Shown here: positions 36,053-51,200 of the stretch, one piece after another
Layout of the letters: each line of letters opens with the position of its first letter
Numbering within the stretch: position 1 is the first letter of the stretch
Assembly: GCA_008933995.1 (NCBI GenBank)
Contig: WARS01000044.1
Coordinates: forward strand, 1,446,866-1,510,865
Length of the DNA: 64,000 bases
Direction of reading: 5' to 3'
From: Datnioides undecimradiatus
Taxonomy: Eukaryota > Chordata > Actinopteri > Lobotiformes > Datnioididae
Translations under genes and position numbers: made by a program
The notes under the pieces: model-generated
Told to the model about the DNA's origin: nothing
Seen by the model: only the letters and a program-made list of their open reading frames with translations
Databases searched by the model: none

Positions 36053-39000
36053 GAGAACACAGTGCCATACTCCCACGCTTCATTTTGTTTACTAGGCACA
36101 CTCCCCCCCAATGACAACTCTTATCTGGTAGAATAGCCACGTACACACAAAGACATTAGATCAGCGCCACAGCCCCGTCTCTTGCTGCTTCCTGTTAACC
36201 TGTTTTCAGCTTCCTGTCCCAGACGCAGAACATACCAAGATAAACCTGTCTGTGACTGTGCGTCTTTGTATTGTATGGCTGTCTCCATCTATCTCCTTTT
36301 CTCTCCCATGGTATCCTTAATTTTTCGTTGATCGCTTGTGTTTCAGATCTACAACAAGCTGAAACTTTAGGTTTCGGGGTAAAGAACAATTGAAACTAGA
36401 CTCCAAGTTAACTTGAGTTGGACTAGTGAATTATTTCAATTGTTTTTTTAAACCCATGACTCCACTCTGTGCATCAAGGACCACAGTGGAAATATGTTTT
36501 AGACTTCAGAGTGACATCTGGACATTCTGTATTGTAGTGGTGTGTGGTTTATTGTGCTCCCTCTCATTATGCAAGATAAACTAAACAAGCATTCATGTTA
36601 CCACTACAATCTGCAGTGGTTCCCAACCCCCCGAAAGGACTGTAACATCCCACTGACGGGTCATGCACAGTTCTCTTCTCCCCTCTGTGTGTATGTGCAA
36701 CTGGTCTCTGAAGGATGAAATTCACTTGTTAATGTACAGTATATGTATGTTGCCTGTATTTACTGTCAATTAACATAACAGTGCTTTTAATAATGCAATT
36801 AATTTGATATTTTGACAGACAATGTATTATATTGTTATAAAATTTTCTTATAACTAGCCCGCTACATTTACAAGCAGGTCTTCCCAAGCTGCTGAACAGC
36901 AGACAAAATCATTACTCTATGATCATGACATCAACAGACAAAATGCATAAATGTAAAGGTTGTGACGGCAGCTCTGTGTGAGATCAGCTGTATCAACATC
37001 ACAGTGAAGTGCAGCCACGAGGCATCTGTTACCACATCTAAATGAGCTTCAAACGTGGTTTTCATATGCTCGTAAAACAAGAAGCAAATGTCAGGAAAAC
37101 AACTGAAAACTGTATTATAAATGTGGCGGAAGAACAGATGCTCGTGAAACCTTTCCATTGAACATTGAAACCAAAGCGGCAGTATGACTGAGCCATGGTG
37201 AGAGCAGTCTAGATGCATCCACTGGACATGATGTGTAAGAGGCCTCCAAATGATTATTGACAAAAAAAAGTAACCTAATTGTCAAACTTTTCAAACATTG
37301 CAGGCCTCTAACATTAACCAAATATACTATAATATGAGAGGGGAATTCAGTTTCACAAACTGTGATAATCACCAGAAGCCATTTCTTTGCATTAATGGGG
37401 TCAAAAACCAATAACACTGATCTATAGTAATGTTTGCGTTGCTGTGTTTAAAAGTATTTTTTTCCTGGTTCTCCTCCTCTCCCCCCATCTCTGGTGTAAT
37501 CAGTAAATGAATAATTGATAGAGAAAAAGAGGTTTCCACTGTACAGAGATGGGACCAGAGAGCAACCAGGCCTACCACTGCACTCTCTTCTGACCCCATT
37601 TTCTATGTTCAACCGACTCATGGAGGTATACACATTCACATGCATGCACACAACTTGCACTCAGTGACCTTTAAAAGGGAGCTAGGTATTCAGAATAAGC
37701 AGCTGTAATCTGTTACTATGGACGTCCTAAGCCAATCTGTGTTGTGATGATTAAGTTATATTTTTAATTGGCCAGGTCTATTTCCAGTCGTTTGATGGTA
37801 GGAATCTGGTTACAACAGCTGTCAAAAAGCTTTACTCTGCCCTGTAAAACAAAGACAACCTTTCCCAAACACACTGTGGAGCAGCATGAACAAGTAAGCA
37901 GCATCCCAGTTTTGTCATATAAATGGTATTCACGAGGGCAGCGTGTGTTTTGTCAGTACAGTGGCTTTTGCATTTCCCTCAGTGACATTTCATAGACTTA
38001 CCACAACCCTAAAAAACAGGATTTGACCTTTAGTTAGTTGTTAGTAATAGTTTCTCCAAATATATTACACCAAACTATCAGCTTGACTTGAAACCAGCTA
38101 TTTTTTCTCAATGCAGATATATAATGAATACTTCTATGCTAAATTGGATTGGCTTACTGATTTCGATCGATTGATCGATAGATAGATCGATAGATAGATT
38201 TTTACACACTGTATTATGTATGTGTATTACCGGGCTGCTCTCCTCGCTAGGTGTGCGAGGCTCCTGTTGGCTCGTCTCCGTTGTCTCAGAGTCCTGCTCT
38301 GATACTGCGACCAACCACAAACAGAATCAGGTTATTAATGATAGTGTTTCACACTCATTATGTAACGCTGTCTTTGTCACTTTTTTGTCACTCCATGTTC
38401 ACATAATGAGATTGGCAAAAAAGAGAAACACATTAGGAGAAAAGTAACCACGCTGTATACTTACAAGCTTTGCGAGTCTTTCGGGCGAGAGCAGCCGCCA
38501 GCTCACTTTGTACCTGTTAGAAAAAAGGTTCCAAAAAGTGAGACCACACCAAAATACAAGTTTATTTGATGATATTGTGTTTTTCAATTTTCAATCTCTA
38601 GACACCCACACCAGCACACACACACACACACACTGACCGTAGACGTGAGCCTCTCAAGAGCTTTCATCTGGAGAATCTCACTGCAGATGTCCCGGTTGCC
38701 CTCAGAGTCTTCCTCTGACCTAGGACAGACACAAACACACACACACAGGCATAAACACACACGCATTACAGAGCTTTACTTATGACTGACAAGTGCATTA
38801 TTCTGATCAAAAACTCTCCAGGGAGAGTCCTTTCTATACTGCCCCCTGGTACACCTTGAGAAGAACTACAGCCTGGAAACACATCTACTTCTCAGCTGGA
38901 TGTTCACACTGGTGCAGCTGAACCTTTGTTCTTTATCCAGTCTACTGATGTAGATGGATGGCGGCAACTTTTCCATTTTCACTCTTTGTGTGAAGAAACT

Positions 39001-42000
39001 TTCTTATCTTATCTAATATCTAATTCTAATGGTGGCTTAACAGTGGCTGCTCACTGGTTTCTCAGAGACCAAACGAGCTGGAAAAATCTGATTGCAAAAT
39101 TAATTAAGACTAACTATTTAATTTATCATATTTATTTTGAAAATGATATGGAGACTTTTAACTATTTTTTGACATTGTAATCGAAAAAAATCAATTACAA
39201 CTTTGCATCCATGATAAACATACAGCAGATGAGTGTACAGTATTCTTTGTGTGAATATTTTATATTCAGCAGTTTTATCTGCCAGTTTTATTTTCCCTCC
39301 CATCTGTCTTTCTAGTTCTTCACTGCTTGCATGTCTTTGTATGGAGAATCTCTCTCTGCACCCCCTTCACCCTTTCATGTGGTTTCATTTTAAATAGCTC
39401 CCAGACACACCCTTTCTATTGATGTTAGTGATGCTGTGTGTGTGTGTGTGTGCGTGCGAGTGATATTATGAGGTGGCTGAGCGTACATGTGTTCAGAATG
39501 TATATAGATGGGTGACTCTCAAGGATTTTTGTTTCAAGCCTGAGTGCATCTGTGAATACATTTGTGTATAACTTCATTTGTGTGTGCATGCGTGTGCATT
39601 TGCTGTATAAACAGGTGGTTGTTTTGGGGTAAACTCTGTATTATTCACACAGCAATAATACAAGGTTGTAGAGTTTGTCTTCAACAGCAGTGCACTGCAC
39701 CCGAAGGCCCCTCATTTAATATGTTCTCTTACAAAATCACTGTTTGGATTGGTCTCCCACACACTGCCTCACCCCCGCACAAGACTCAGACACACGCAAG
39801 CACACATACACTTACACACTCTTTCTCAAGCATGCACATTCACACACACAGACCAATTTGCATACAATTTGGATTTTATCAACACATCCCAGTGGCATTA
39901 GTAATAGTTGTCAAGGAAAGAAGATGAGGCCCAGCATGTGTCTGTGTGTGTGCACGCACCCACTGTAATCTGATAAGGGAATGATAGATGCAGAAGTGAG
40001 AGGGATGGTGATAACATGTAGCCCTCAGCCTGACACCTTAGCTATCTGCTCTGACACAGACAGAGAGAGAGGGAGGCAGGTAGACCAACAGATGCCTTCA
40101 AGCTTAAAGGAGTGTGAAAATACCATATTTTTACTGTCGCAGCAGAGGCAGAGGGTGGTTGTGCTTTTCATTGAGTATTTATGTCTTGTCTTTTAAAATG
40201 AGATAACCAATACTCAAACTTCTGATGGACCTGAATGAACATGTGGAAATTACTGAGTAGCCACAGTGCTTTCATGGGGATATTTATGCTTGATTATTGG
40301 ATCATGAGATATACAATGTCTTTTCTAAGGAATCATGCTAAATTTATTCTCGTCCAGCTCATTATGCTTTTGCAGCCAGTGTGCATTTGGCAATTTGGTG
40401 ACTCACCATGAGCCTGAATATACCAAAGCTGGGAAAGAGGCACAGTGGGAGGTGTGTCACCAATCATTAAGCAGCACAGAGCAGTACTGATAGAAGATTA
40501 ACATGACTGGTGTTTGCAACAACTTCCTGTTCTTACCACGTCAAAAATTCCTGCTGCAAGATGTAGACATGTACTGCAGTGTTTTGTGATTTACTGGAAC
40601 ACATCCTACTCAAAGGCTTGCCAATTCTTCTTGTGGACAATATGCCAACCTATGTTTGATACAGAATCTTAAGAAGAAAATAAGTACACAGTTGAAGCTA
40701 CCAGATTTGTGGAGGACGACATACCCTCTGCAGAAATCCCAGTGACTGTTTGGTTGCCCTTTTCACTAGCCAAAATGGTCTGTCAGTATTCTGCTCCGTC
40801 TGTTGGGCTTTTTACTCTTTTTAGACCAGAGCACCACGCAAGCATGTGTCAGAAGCTTAAGTGTTACATTGTAGCTCCTGGCAATTCTGCACACTGATAT
40901 ACAAAAAGCACTATACTTCAGAGGCAGGAATACAGGCAAATTATTGTTACTGCCTGGTGACACCATCTACTCCACCAACAACAGAGTATATATACAGATA
41001 ATGTACTATATAGTCAGAGTGTTTTACAGCATATACACTGTACTTTATACAGTACAATATGGGAGCAAAGAGAGACAGATTTGTGCATTAATTGTTGTAA
41101 ATGATCACTATAAAAAATAATTCTACAATAAATGTAACTTGTGTTGTAATTCAGAATGCTGTTGTAGTGCATTGCATAACATTACACACACAATGTTTAT
41201 ACAAAAGATTGAACATTCCCAACATAATGGGAACATACAGCTTTAAATGCATTTGTTGCAGGGTTATTGAATTGGAAAACATTATACTGTATATACAAGT
41301 GTATACACAGGTGTTACGGTGTCAGTCCCTTGTGTTTGTCTGTATGGAAGTTGTATGTGACTGATACACAATAAAAGACTGGAAGTACTCGATAGGGTGG
41401 TGTTCATATCTAAACATGAATTTCTCCATAATCAGTTCACACTTTGACATGGCTAAACTTGATGAAGGCTGAACTTCAGATGAACACATGCAGTGACTTC
41501 TGCTGCAGGCGCAGAGTGCAGGACACCTTTTCATAGTTAATCTTTAATGCCCTGTCCTTACACAGCTCTTCTAAAAAGCACTATATATGCAAGTTTGGCC
41601 CTAACTGTAATGTGAGGCAAAGTGGAAGTCTGGCGAGAGAATAAGACAGAGAGACTTTCCTCCCAATGAAGATCGTTAAATTGAAACTGAAGTGGACATA
41701 GATGGAGATGGAGAGGCATGTTTTTTGTATAACTTACATATTTGACTCTCACTTAAGATAACAATTATTGCATTTTTAAGATTCACCTGAGGAAATATGA
41801 TGCATGAAGCTGATGTTCAAAACCTGTTTCATATAAGATTATGGTTTAATGTGTTCCAGAAAACAGCATTTATGTCTGCTGAGCATTGCAGTGAACAATA
41901 AACAATAATCAACTTTAATGACCACAATGTTCCTGCTAGCAAATATTATTGTTCAGACACAGCAATCCCTGGAGGCACACTGACAAATGTTGACACAAAC

Positions 42001-45000
42001 TGATTAATAACTCACACTAAGAAACATCTCCTACACATGATTCAGAGAAGATAACCCATTTAATTACTAGCCTGTTGTTATTCAGCCTCACTAAAGTAGA
42101 AATTAATGAATGGAGGCATAGCAGTTAATGCTGCCTTTTCAAGTATCAGTATCAATTTAATACTTGCCTCATTAGATTAAACTACAGTAAGAGATACAGA
42201 GCCATAATTCATGAGCATCAGTTACACCTGGCTGCATATACAATCTTGCACCAGCGTCTTCAAAAATAGTGTAATTCTCCAATTAAAAATCTGGTAAAAA
42301 CACAGGCCGAGGTAAACGGGACAAAATGCATGAACATTTGCTTTTGATGCATACTCTGGCCGAATAGGAGATGACCTTTTGCAACACCTATTTATGCATT
42401 AATACTTCTTTGAAGATAAGAAACACCCTAAAGGAACAGATACACCATATCAGACCCATTCAAAAACTTAATGTAACTATTATATTTGAATTACTGCAGT
42501 TTTTATGCCTTCCAGTAATTCTTTTTGCAGTTACACCAATAACAATTAACATTAACTAATGGATTCATGTATAAACCTATGCGACTTAAAGTCTCCTACA
42601 AGCAGCCAGTGGAGTTACATCAGGTGTTTCCCCTCACAGCAACAAGTATTCTCCTTTACACCAACAAGACAGAGTGAGAGAGTAACAAATAGGGTAGGAG
42701 AGAAGGAGGAAGGTGACAGACTGAGAAAGACAGGAAGGATGCCTGCAGAGAACAGTCAAAGAGAGACACAGACAGCAGCAGGGTCAAAGTGACAGACAGA
42801 ATATATAACCTCGTCTATGTCACATCTGCAAAGGTGGAGTGAAGGTCCTAAAATGTCGTCAGTATCTCAATAACCCCCCTTACTCTTCCATACATTCCTC
42901 TGTAGGTACTCTAACGCATGTCATCTGCTACAATGCACATAAAGCAAGTGATGGAGAACATAAGAGTACATCCAGCATGAAACATAAGATTTATTTGACA
43001 TTCAATTCCCCTTGCTGTCGTGTGCTCTCCCTGGTGTCTGTAAAAACCCTTTGAAGTTGACACACAGATGAATGTGTTGACGTGTGCTCTTGTTCTCTCA
43101 CTCTCCATATATACACTGTTTTTTTTCGTTAGCCCCAGCCCCCTACCTCACTCTGTCTCTTTCTCTGAGTGACAGATTGAGTTCAGTAGCAGCCTCAGCA
43201 GGAATCCCACACACAGGAGCAGAAAAAGCAGGGAACTCTGGCTGACACCACTCCGCATGTGAGTGTTTGTGTGTGTGACTCCATCTCGTGTCTACGTGTG
43301 ATGGCATCATGTATGAGATTTGTGTGTGAGTGTGTTTCCTTAATGGATGTGGAGGTGCGTTCGCCTGCACATGAACGTGTCTCTCACATAAGCAGATTGA
43401 GGATTTAAAACACTGAATAGAGATTAAGGTTCTAGCTGGGATTTGAGGAAGATCTTGCAGTGTGTGTGAATGTGTGAGTGTATATCGTGTTCAAAACAGT
43501 AACTGTACTTGCAGGCTCACACTTCCACCAAATCAAACACAGTCACTTGTCACTTTTCAAAGTAAATCATCAGACAGACAAATGACCTACATCGTACTTC
43601 TAAACGGGACTGCTGTCACTTCAACTTTGAAATTTCACCAGAGCAGTGAGCTTCTACTTCAGGTCAATGGAGATCATCTAGTATTTTGCAATTGAGTCAG
43701 AGTCTCCAACAACTATGATCTACATTCTGCAACAGTTTATTATGTTGGCATGAATAACACAGAGCCAGTGACAGTGCAAGCCTCTAACTTGTCAAAACAA
43801 CAGATAAATATGACTGATATCAACTTTAATAGCTTTTTATTTAAAATTCAAACTGGCATTCAAAGTTGGGAAAAAAATTAAATATTCAATGTGGTATGAT
43901 CTTTCTGAATTTAAAATCAGTGTATGAGCATTACGTTTTGTAGTCTTGTGAGAGCTGCTAAAAAACATTTGTTTCACCCAAAATGATGGAAACTACATTC
44001 AGGTTTTTAACAAAAGAAAAACAATATTCCACCTAATTATATGAGATGTAACAGGTGTGAACACTGAACATCAGCATTAAGGTGGGGCTTTTTTTTAAAT
44101 AAATCTGAATTTTCCTGTTAGCTTGTAACTCAAGTCAGGCAGTGAATCAATTATCAGGTTAGGTGAAGATCAGATTACAGGCTGGTGTTCTAATGTATTC
44201 TAACTAACTAAAGTGTTAACTCCTATTTGTTTCAACCTACCTTCTATCCATCAGAATCAGATTTTAATGGACACTTACGGGCTGTTGTCCCCGCCTCCAG
44301 AGCGAAACTGGACATACGGGGCAAGTTGTAGGAGCAGCCTAACTGCTTCTGGCCACTCCCCCTCATTGGAGCGAAACTCGCAGGAGGCAGAGTCACACTC
44401 CTCAAAGCTGAACTGGTAGTAAGAGTTGGAGTCTGAAAATACCACCCGCTGGTCCACTGGAAAAAACAAGAGACACACAAACACACAAATGTTAGAATTA
44501 ACAGCTTTCTCTCCAGTTGTGCGTTAGAATTTTGTTTTTTCAACTTTTCAGTGTGTGACTATATCATTAGATATTAGGTATCTATATTATTAGAGACTAT
44601 ATTATGGGTATTTTATATATTATATTATACATATATTTAGATATGAATACAAAACAGTGCCTGAGCTTACATCAAAAGAGTTTGATGCTAAATTTTAAGA
44701 GCTAGCCATGGTAGCTCACTTACCTACATCACAATCACTAAGTGACACAAAAAGGAAAGGCTACATATTATTTTATTAATAGATGAGGAATGAAGTGTTA
44801 GAGATATCCTTCAATTTGTTCTTCTGAATTAGCCGTAAAATATGAGATGATGAGTTTTTTAAGCTGTGTTAATTACACCGCCCTTACAAACTGAATGTGG
44901 GTGAAAACCCATTCATGTAGATTTGAGGTGTATCTTGTCTTTGCCTCACTTGCATTTCTATTGGTGCACCAAAACAGGGACCTGAATTAAACAAGTTATG

Positions 45001-45689
45001 TAAATAAATGTACATTTGTGATTTATAGTAAACACCTTTTTAGTTCTAGAGTCAGAGTAAAAACATGATGACAACAATAAAACGTGGATCAACTCTTTAT
45101 GGTCAGTTATAGTGGATTAGTCAGACCAATGAACTGCACTGAGCAAATGTTCAAAAGCAGGAAGCCTCAAGAGCATCACGATTGCTCATTCTTTCAAAAA
45201 GCACCAACTGCTTTTGAATATCAAAAGTTCTTTACAAAGATGTGTCATCCATAGCATACTGAGTGTAGTTTCAACACAACACAGGGTAAAAGTAATGTAA
45301 CACAATTTCTACATTTTCTTTTTCGTTAGCTTTATGAAATAGAAGTATGAATCACATCCAGGTGTAGGTGCTTGAAAAGAGATTCAGAATTTTTTAGTTT
45401 AGTTTATAGTAGAATGTTAGTTATTAACATGGTCTTTGGCAAACAATGAAAGATAATGTCTGGGATTAGTTTGGGGGCTTGGATGCACAGAGACACACTG
45501 TCATTTTACCTTGTGGAAAGTTGAGCAAGTGAATGAAGGAGTAAATTCATTTCTTTATTTTGCTCGAAATCTCCATGTGAAATGCTTCATTGTTTATCTT
45601 GTTTTAGATCTGTAAGATTGTTGTCGATGTCACTGTAAGTGTACGATAAATTTTGAAGCACACTACAACCTCCCGGCATGTTAGAGGGC

Positions 45690-45720
<31 letters not shown>

Positions 45721-48162
45721 TACCAGACAGCAGGACTCCCAGCTCCAGCAGCACCTGCCAGACACGCACAGCGGTAGTCCGACAGCGCACGTACACACAC
45801 TGCTCACACAGCCACTGCACCAGCTCCACACCCACATAGCTACGCCTGTTAAAATACAACACATACATTTTCAGCACACACGTACAGCCACGCAGTATTA
45901 TGATACACATGGATACACGCACGCATGCACTTCTGCCCTCTGCACAAGGCTTGTCTTTTTTATATAATCAATATCCATTGATTATTCATTAGTTCTGTGT
46001 AAGCCTTTTCCTCTGAAACACTAAATACTTTCCGTCTGCTTTCCCCCAGGATAAACTCCTTGTGTAAGTGTGTGGTTGTGCGTTTGTGTGGGTGTGTGTA
46101 CAATGACGCTTAAGCGTATCTATTTATATTCTTGCCCAGATGTTCACATGGTTTTTGCATGCATCTGTATGTACACTATATATGCATGAGAGTACATGTA
46201 TTCCCAACTGATCATGTGCTCAGCTATATAATGGCTGCATCACGTTTTGCTCATCTTACTACATAAACAATTTGACTGGCCAATCAGGATGGGGCACAAC
46301 AGTGACTGGTGAGTCAGTGCGTATGCTTCACCGGACACATCGATCCGGCCCTGTGCACAGACAGATACACAAATGCAGAGACAAGTGTACCGTATGATTC
46401 TGGCCAGGTGTATCTTGTCTTTAGCTGGGTATGGTCCGTGAGAGAGGAAGGCATTCCTGACAGTCCGACCAGCACATGGAAAACTCTGGGAACAAGACTG
46501 ACACACACACATACACAAAATGACATTAGATTAAAATGTGCTTTTTAAAAAAAAATTAAAAATAAAAAAATAAATCTGAACACTTAAAAAACTCTGAATA
46601 TAACTAAATTCACAAAAAGCGTTTCTCAACGTGCTTTTGGATTGAACATTAGGACAGCACACTGCTACTGTGCCTACATGAGGCTGTCATTGACCGGCTC
46701 ACAAGGACAGCTCGATTTCTTTCCCCCTGAGGAACGAAGCATTGACTGTGTCTACACGCTCTGCAATAATCCTGCTATCGACGCTATGTTGAATAAGACC
46801 GTATTTCAATTAAGCTCTTTACATGGGCTGCTTGTTCTACTCCATTCATATTCACGTTTACATGCCACAGATCAGAGCCAGCTCAGTGACAGATGAGGCT
46901 CGATTCAAATTATATTTAAATATGAGAGACTTCCTGCAATGTGAATTTAAGTTTTATCCTGTCTTTGCCTTCGTGTCCTAGCCTGTACCTATATGTGAGC
47001 AGATGACTACACAGAACTAGTATAGCAGGATGGTAAAGTATGTGTTAGATAAATGGTCCCATGTACTGATACATTAAAGGTTCCCTGTGAATTTTTGACA
47101 ACTAGCAGCACTATGGTGTAACACTTCTAAAAGTAGGGCAAAGTGTTCAAACAAGTAGCTTTGCAAATGTTTTGCAAAAATGGAAATGCATTCAGCATGC
47201 TAGCCCTAAAAGATTTCCACACTGTGTTTTAGTGAGAGATATTGAATGTAAATATACACATACAAACATACAAGACAAAATCAGCAGGGCACAGGTATGT
47301 TAAGGCAGTGTTTATTGTCATCAGTCTGTGTGTGCTGCAGTATATGACAGACACAGTTTAGTCTTGGGCCAAAGAAGGGGGTGACTGACCTACAAGCAGA
47401 CTTACTGCCTTTACTGTGGCACCAAGGTGCTGTCATTATTAGCTCTTAAATAAAGAACCGCTGTTTAATCAGACTCACACTGGTGGCTTTCACATTGTAC
47501 TTAACACACTGTCGTATGCTGAAGCTTGATTGGCATTTTTTCAGTTATGGGTGTTGCTGATAAAACAAAATTACTTGACTGGCAAATGAACCAGGTGTCA
47601 AAAACAGGCTGTGCAGCTGTATAATCATATTTAATGTTGAAGTAATTAATCACAGCAGCTCACTGTCGCCATAATACAACCTAATCCCTAGTGTTTATTG
47701 ATTGGTTCAGCTTTTGATGACCAGGTTCAATCAATTTTCCTCTGGTTATACTATGGTGGTTATAATATTTAAACTAGCTTCAAGTATCTCCCTGCTAAAG
47801 TGCAAGTTTTTATCAGCGTCATACTGCTTTGGGTACCATATCATTGTTAGGTTCCAACAAGGCACGACATAAAAGAAAATCTAGAGAAGTACAACCAATA
47901 ACAAAAACACGACAGTGCTGAGGGACAAACCACCAAGCAGACACAAAGATGTTTTTTGGCACAGTAACAGCAGTGCAAATAAATAAGCAGCGTCTAAGCT
48001 TCAGATGTTGATTTCTTTCATTTTATTTCTTTAGCTAATATTTTCAATGTTCAAAGAAAACTATGCTCACTTGAGATATTTAAGCCCCGAGGTCTTTTCA
48101 GAGTGCAGTGCTGAAATATTTGCCAAACCGCATTATAATGATGCATGACAAATGAAGACTCT

Positions 48163-48216
<54 letters not shown>

Positions 48217-51200
48217 AGTTGGTAAAACCAGCTTGGAAAGAGCTCAAGGTGATAACACCACTGATGTCATCTGTATTGGGGCAAAACAAACACACTTTCA
48301 CTTCACAGCAAAACGGAGGGGATGATATCACCTGTGTGTGTGTTTGTGTGTTTCTTTACCTTGTGTACTGTAGGTCCAGTGCTCGGTCCAGGGATTGTGT
48401 CAGGTGATTGCTGTTGAAACAAAAAAAAAAAAACCACACGGAAGCCATCAGAAACACCCCACACACATACACACAGTAAATACACTGAACAAACACTCTG
48501 ACATGAGATCAGTTTTACCCTTTGGGAAATATTAGTCAGGTTCTGTCTAAACCATCAGCATTAACAACCAATACCCCATGACAAACATCTTAATATTTAT
48601 TACCATCATGCCATCATTTTGTAGCCTTTGCCCTGGGCATATTCACTGCGCCTTTACTTCCCCTATCAGGAAATAAACTCTTAATCTTTATGGATTATTA
48701 TGGTGCTGGAGCAGCCAGAAGACAGCACTGACACTGTGGTGACACACTCAAAAAAACAGATTAAAAATGGTAGTAAGTGTTAGATCTACTAGAGCAGAAA
48801 CAGTGCTACATGCAGCCATCTGTTTTCAGATCTCATTACAGTGCAATACACTGAAAAGTAATTTCCTAATACCTTGTCTTGGCTCCTCTGCTCATCCATG
48901 TTTCCTAGCTCCATTTTCAAGCTCTGCTAATTATTTCTAAAGACAATTGTTCTAAACAATTGTTCTGAAGACAATTGTTCTATAGCTTAAACAAATAGCA
49001 TTTAGCTTAAAGGAAATGAAATGACTGCCTTGATCCTGAAGATTTACCCAGTTAACAATTAAGACTTAAATTGTGTTTATTTAAGAATGTGTCTCGCACT
49101 AGTACACAATATTAATGATATCACAAGACAGTCATTAAATAATCTTAAAAACATTTTTTGGTAAGATACCACTGTTACAGCTAAATATGTCCAGCATTTA
49201 ATTAATTTTGTAATAGCATTTCACTTTCTCAAGATGGGCATATCTAGAAAGTTTAACCTGTTCTTTCAGCCCACTCAAGGGAATCTTTACAGCTTCTGTA
49301 ACAGTAGACACTTCCCTGAAACATTATAATGGTTTATGCTGTATCACAGAGGTTCGAGAGGGATTTTTGACACTGGTCAACAAACAAGCTATTATGTGAA
49401 AGTGAACTACCTCCATAAATTGAACTAAAGAGAGAATGTTTGAAGAAATATTTATCCCCTTTACACTGACACACCTCAAATTATCAGTGGCGTAGCTGAG
49501 TCTTTTATTTATCTCCTTTGTATGTTTAAGGTGTGACAAGTGATTTTAGGTTCTAATACAGCTGTGAAATCTGTGGAAAGGTTGTTTAAAATGCCAAACA
49601 AGGGAAGGAAAATTTCCATGTACAAGTAGGAAGCACATAGTAAAGTCAGAGGGAGGCCATTAAGAGGTTCATAGACACTCTGAGGAAATTTTAAGTTTTA
49701 TAGTTGAAAAGGACAAACAACTAAAAGTAAGTGGAAGAAGTTTCTTGGTCTGATGAGACCACAATTGCTTAATGCTCAGTCAAAGCAGCACCATTAGAGG
49801 GGATGCTTTTCTGCAACAGAGGACTTTGAAGATTGAGGGTAATATGAATGCAGCAAAACACAAAATAATCCTGAATCCTTGCTGGTGTCTGCAAAGGAAT
49901 GTTGATAGGAAGGAGGCTTTTTTTCAGCTTCAAAACCAAACCAAGGTGAAAAGAGTTTGCAAATAACAATGTGCAAGTCAAGTGACCAATTTAATGCAGG
50001 AGCCCGAATTCACTCTCAATGCAACTTGACACAGTTTAAACGGTTTTGAAAAGATTAGAAAAAAAATGTCCAGTGCCCAGTTGTATCCATATCGAGTCAA
50101 AGATTGTGAATGTGCCTATAACAATCTACACAGGTCTGTTTTTAAGAGTATTTTCTCTGTTGATCATTGTCAAGGATTCCCAACATGCAAAAGTCCAAAA
50201 TGGTGAATATACTTTGCAGAGTTTATTCATATCTGATTCGTTTGTATCTGCATTTGTACTCAGCCTTAAACCATACAGCATCATTATCAGCAGATATGCA
50301 TGAGAGAATATCAAATACTGTTATAGGCTGTGAAATCCCAGCTAAAAATGCAAATCATGTAGAACTGTGGAATTGTATTATAATATATGTATTGTATTAT
50401 ATCTCATTGCCAGCCTTCGTTAACGACCTCCTGCAATACAAGTGCAACCAGCCTGTGAGTCAAGAAAGCAGGATCACTGATAGAGCTGTGAGTTTGATTC
50501 CCTCCGGAAACCTTCACAAAAAAATGAGCCAGTGCTGGCAATTGCTGCTGCCCTTCCCCTCTCACTGGCTGACATTAACAAACCACTGGATGATGACGAA
50601 TAGAGAAATAGAGATCAAATGGTGGAACAAATGAAAAGTACCTAAGCAACTGTGCAAGATGGATGTAGCTGAAGAAATATAAAGGAGTTGACGTGCAAGA
50701 GGAGAAAGAGAAGAGAGGGAGGCTGGACAAATCACAACAGTCTATGAATATATGACGGGGGTATATGAGCATGACAGATGGAGAGGTAGCGAGATGAGGC
50801 AGTGAGAGACGAAGAGATCATTTTAATTGTAATCGTGAAAGGGAGAACAAGTGAGCAAGACAAAGACGGAGAGGGAGAGAAATGCACTGCTGTGGCTTTG
50901 AGTTGTAAGAAAATGAAATAGAGGGATGATTAGAGGGATGTAGAGCAGTGTGTGTGATCCTCATTATAGCAATAATACTGCCTGAGATGTTTCACACACA
51001 AGTGAGTATACACACTCACATACACAACTGATGCAAAGCAAGTGGCTGCTCATCACGTCTCAGCTCATCTTCTAAAGGAATAGTTGGACATTTTGGGGAA
51101 TACACATATTTGTTTGCTGGCAATGAGAGAAGATCGATACAGCAGTAAACAGTCAGCTACAGTAAACCTTGATTTGATTGGCTTGGAATTAAGACCAGAA

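Noticed and set aside
46642-46896. 84-codon plus-strand frame in rapgef5 intron 2
   Set aside because: No recognisable motif, no splice context and opposite strand to the gene; possibly part of an unrecognised repeat.
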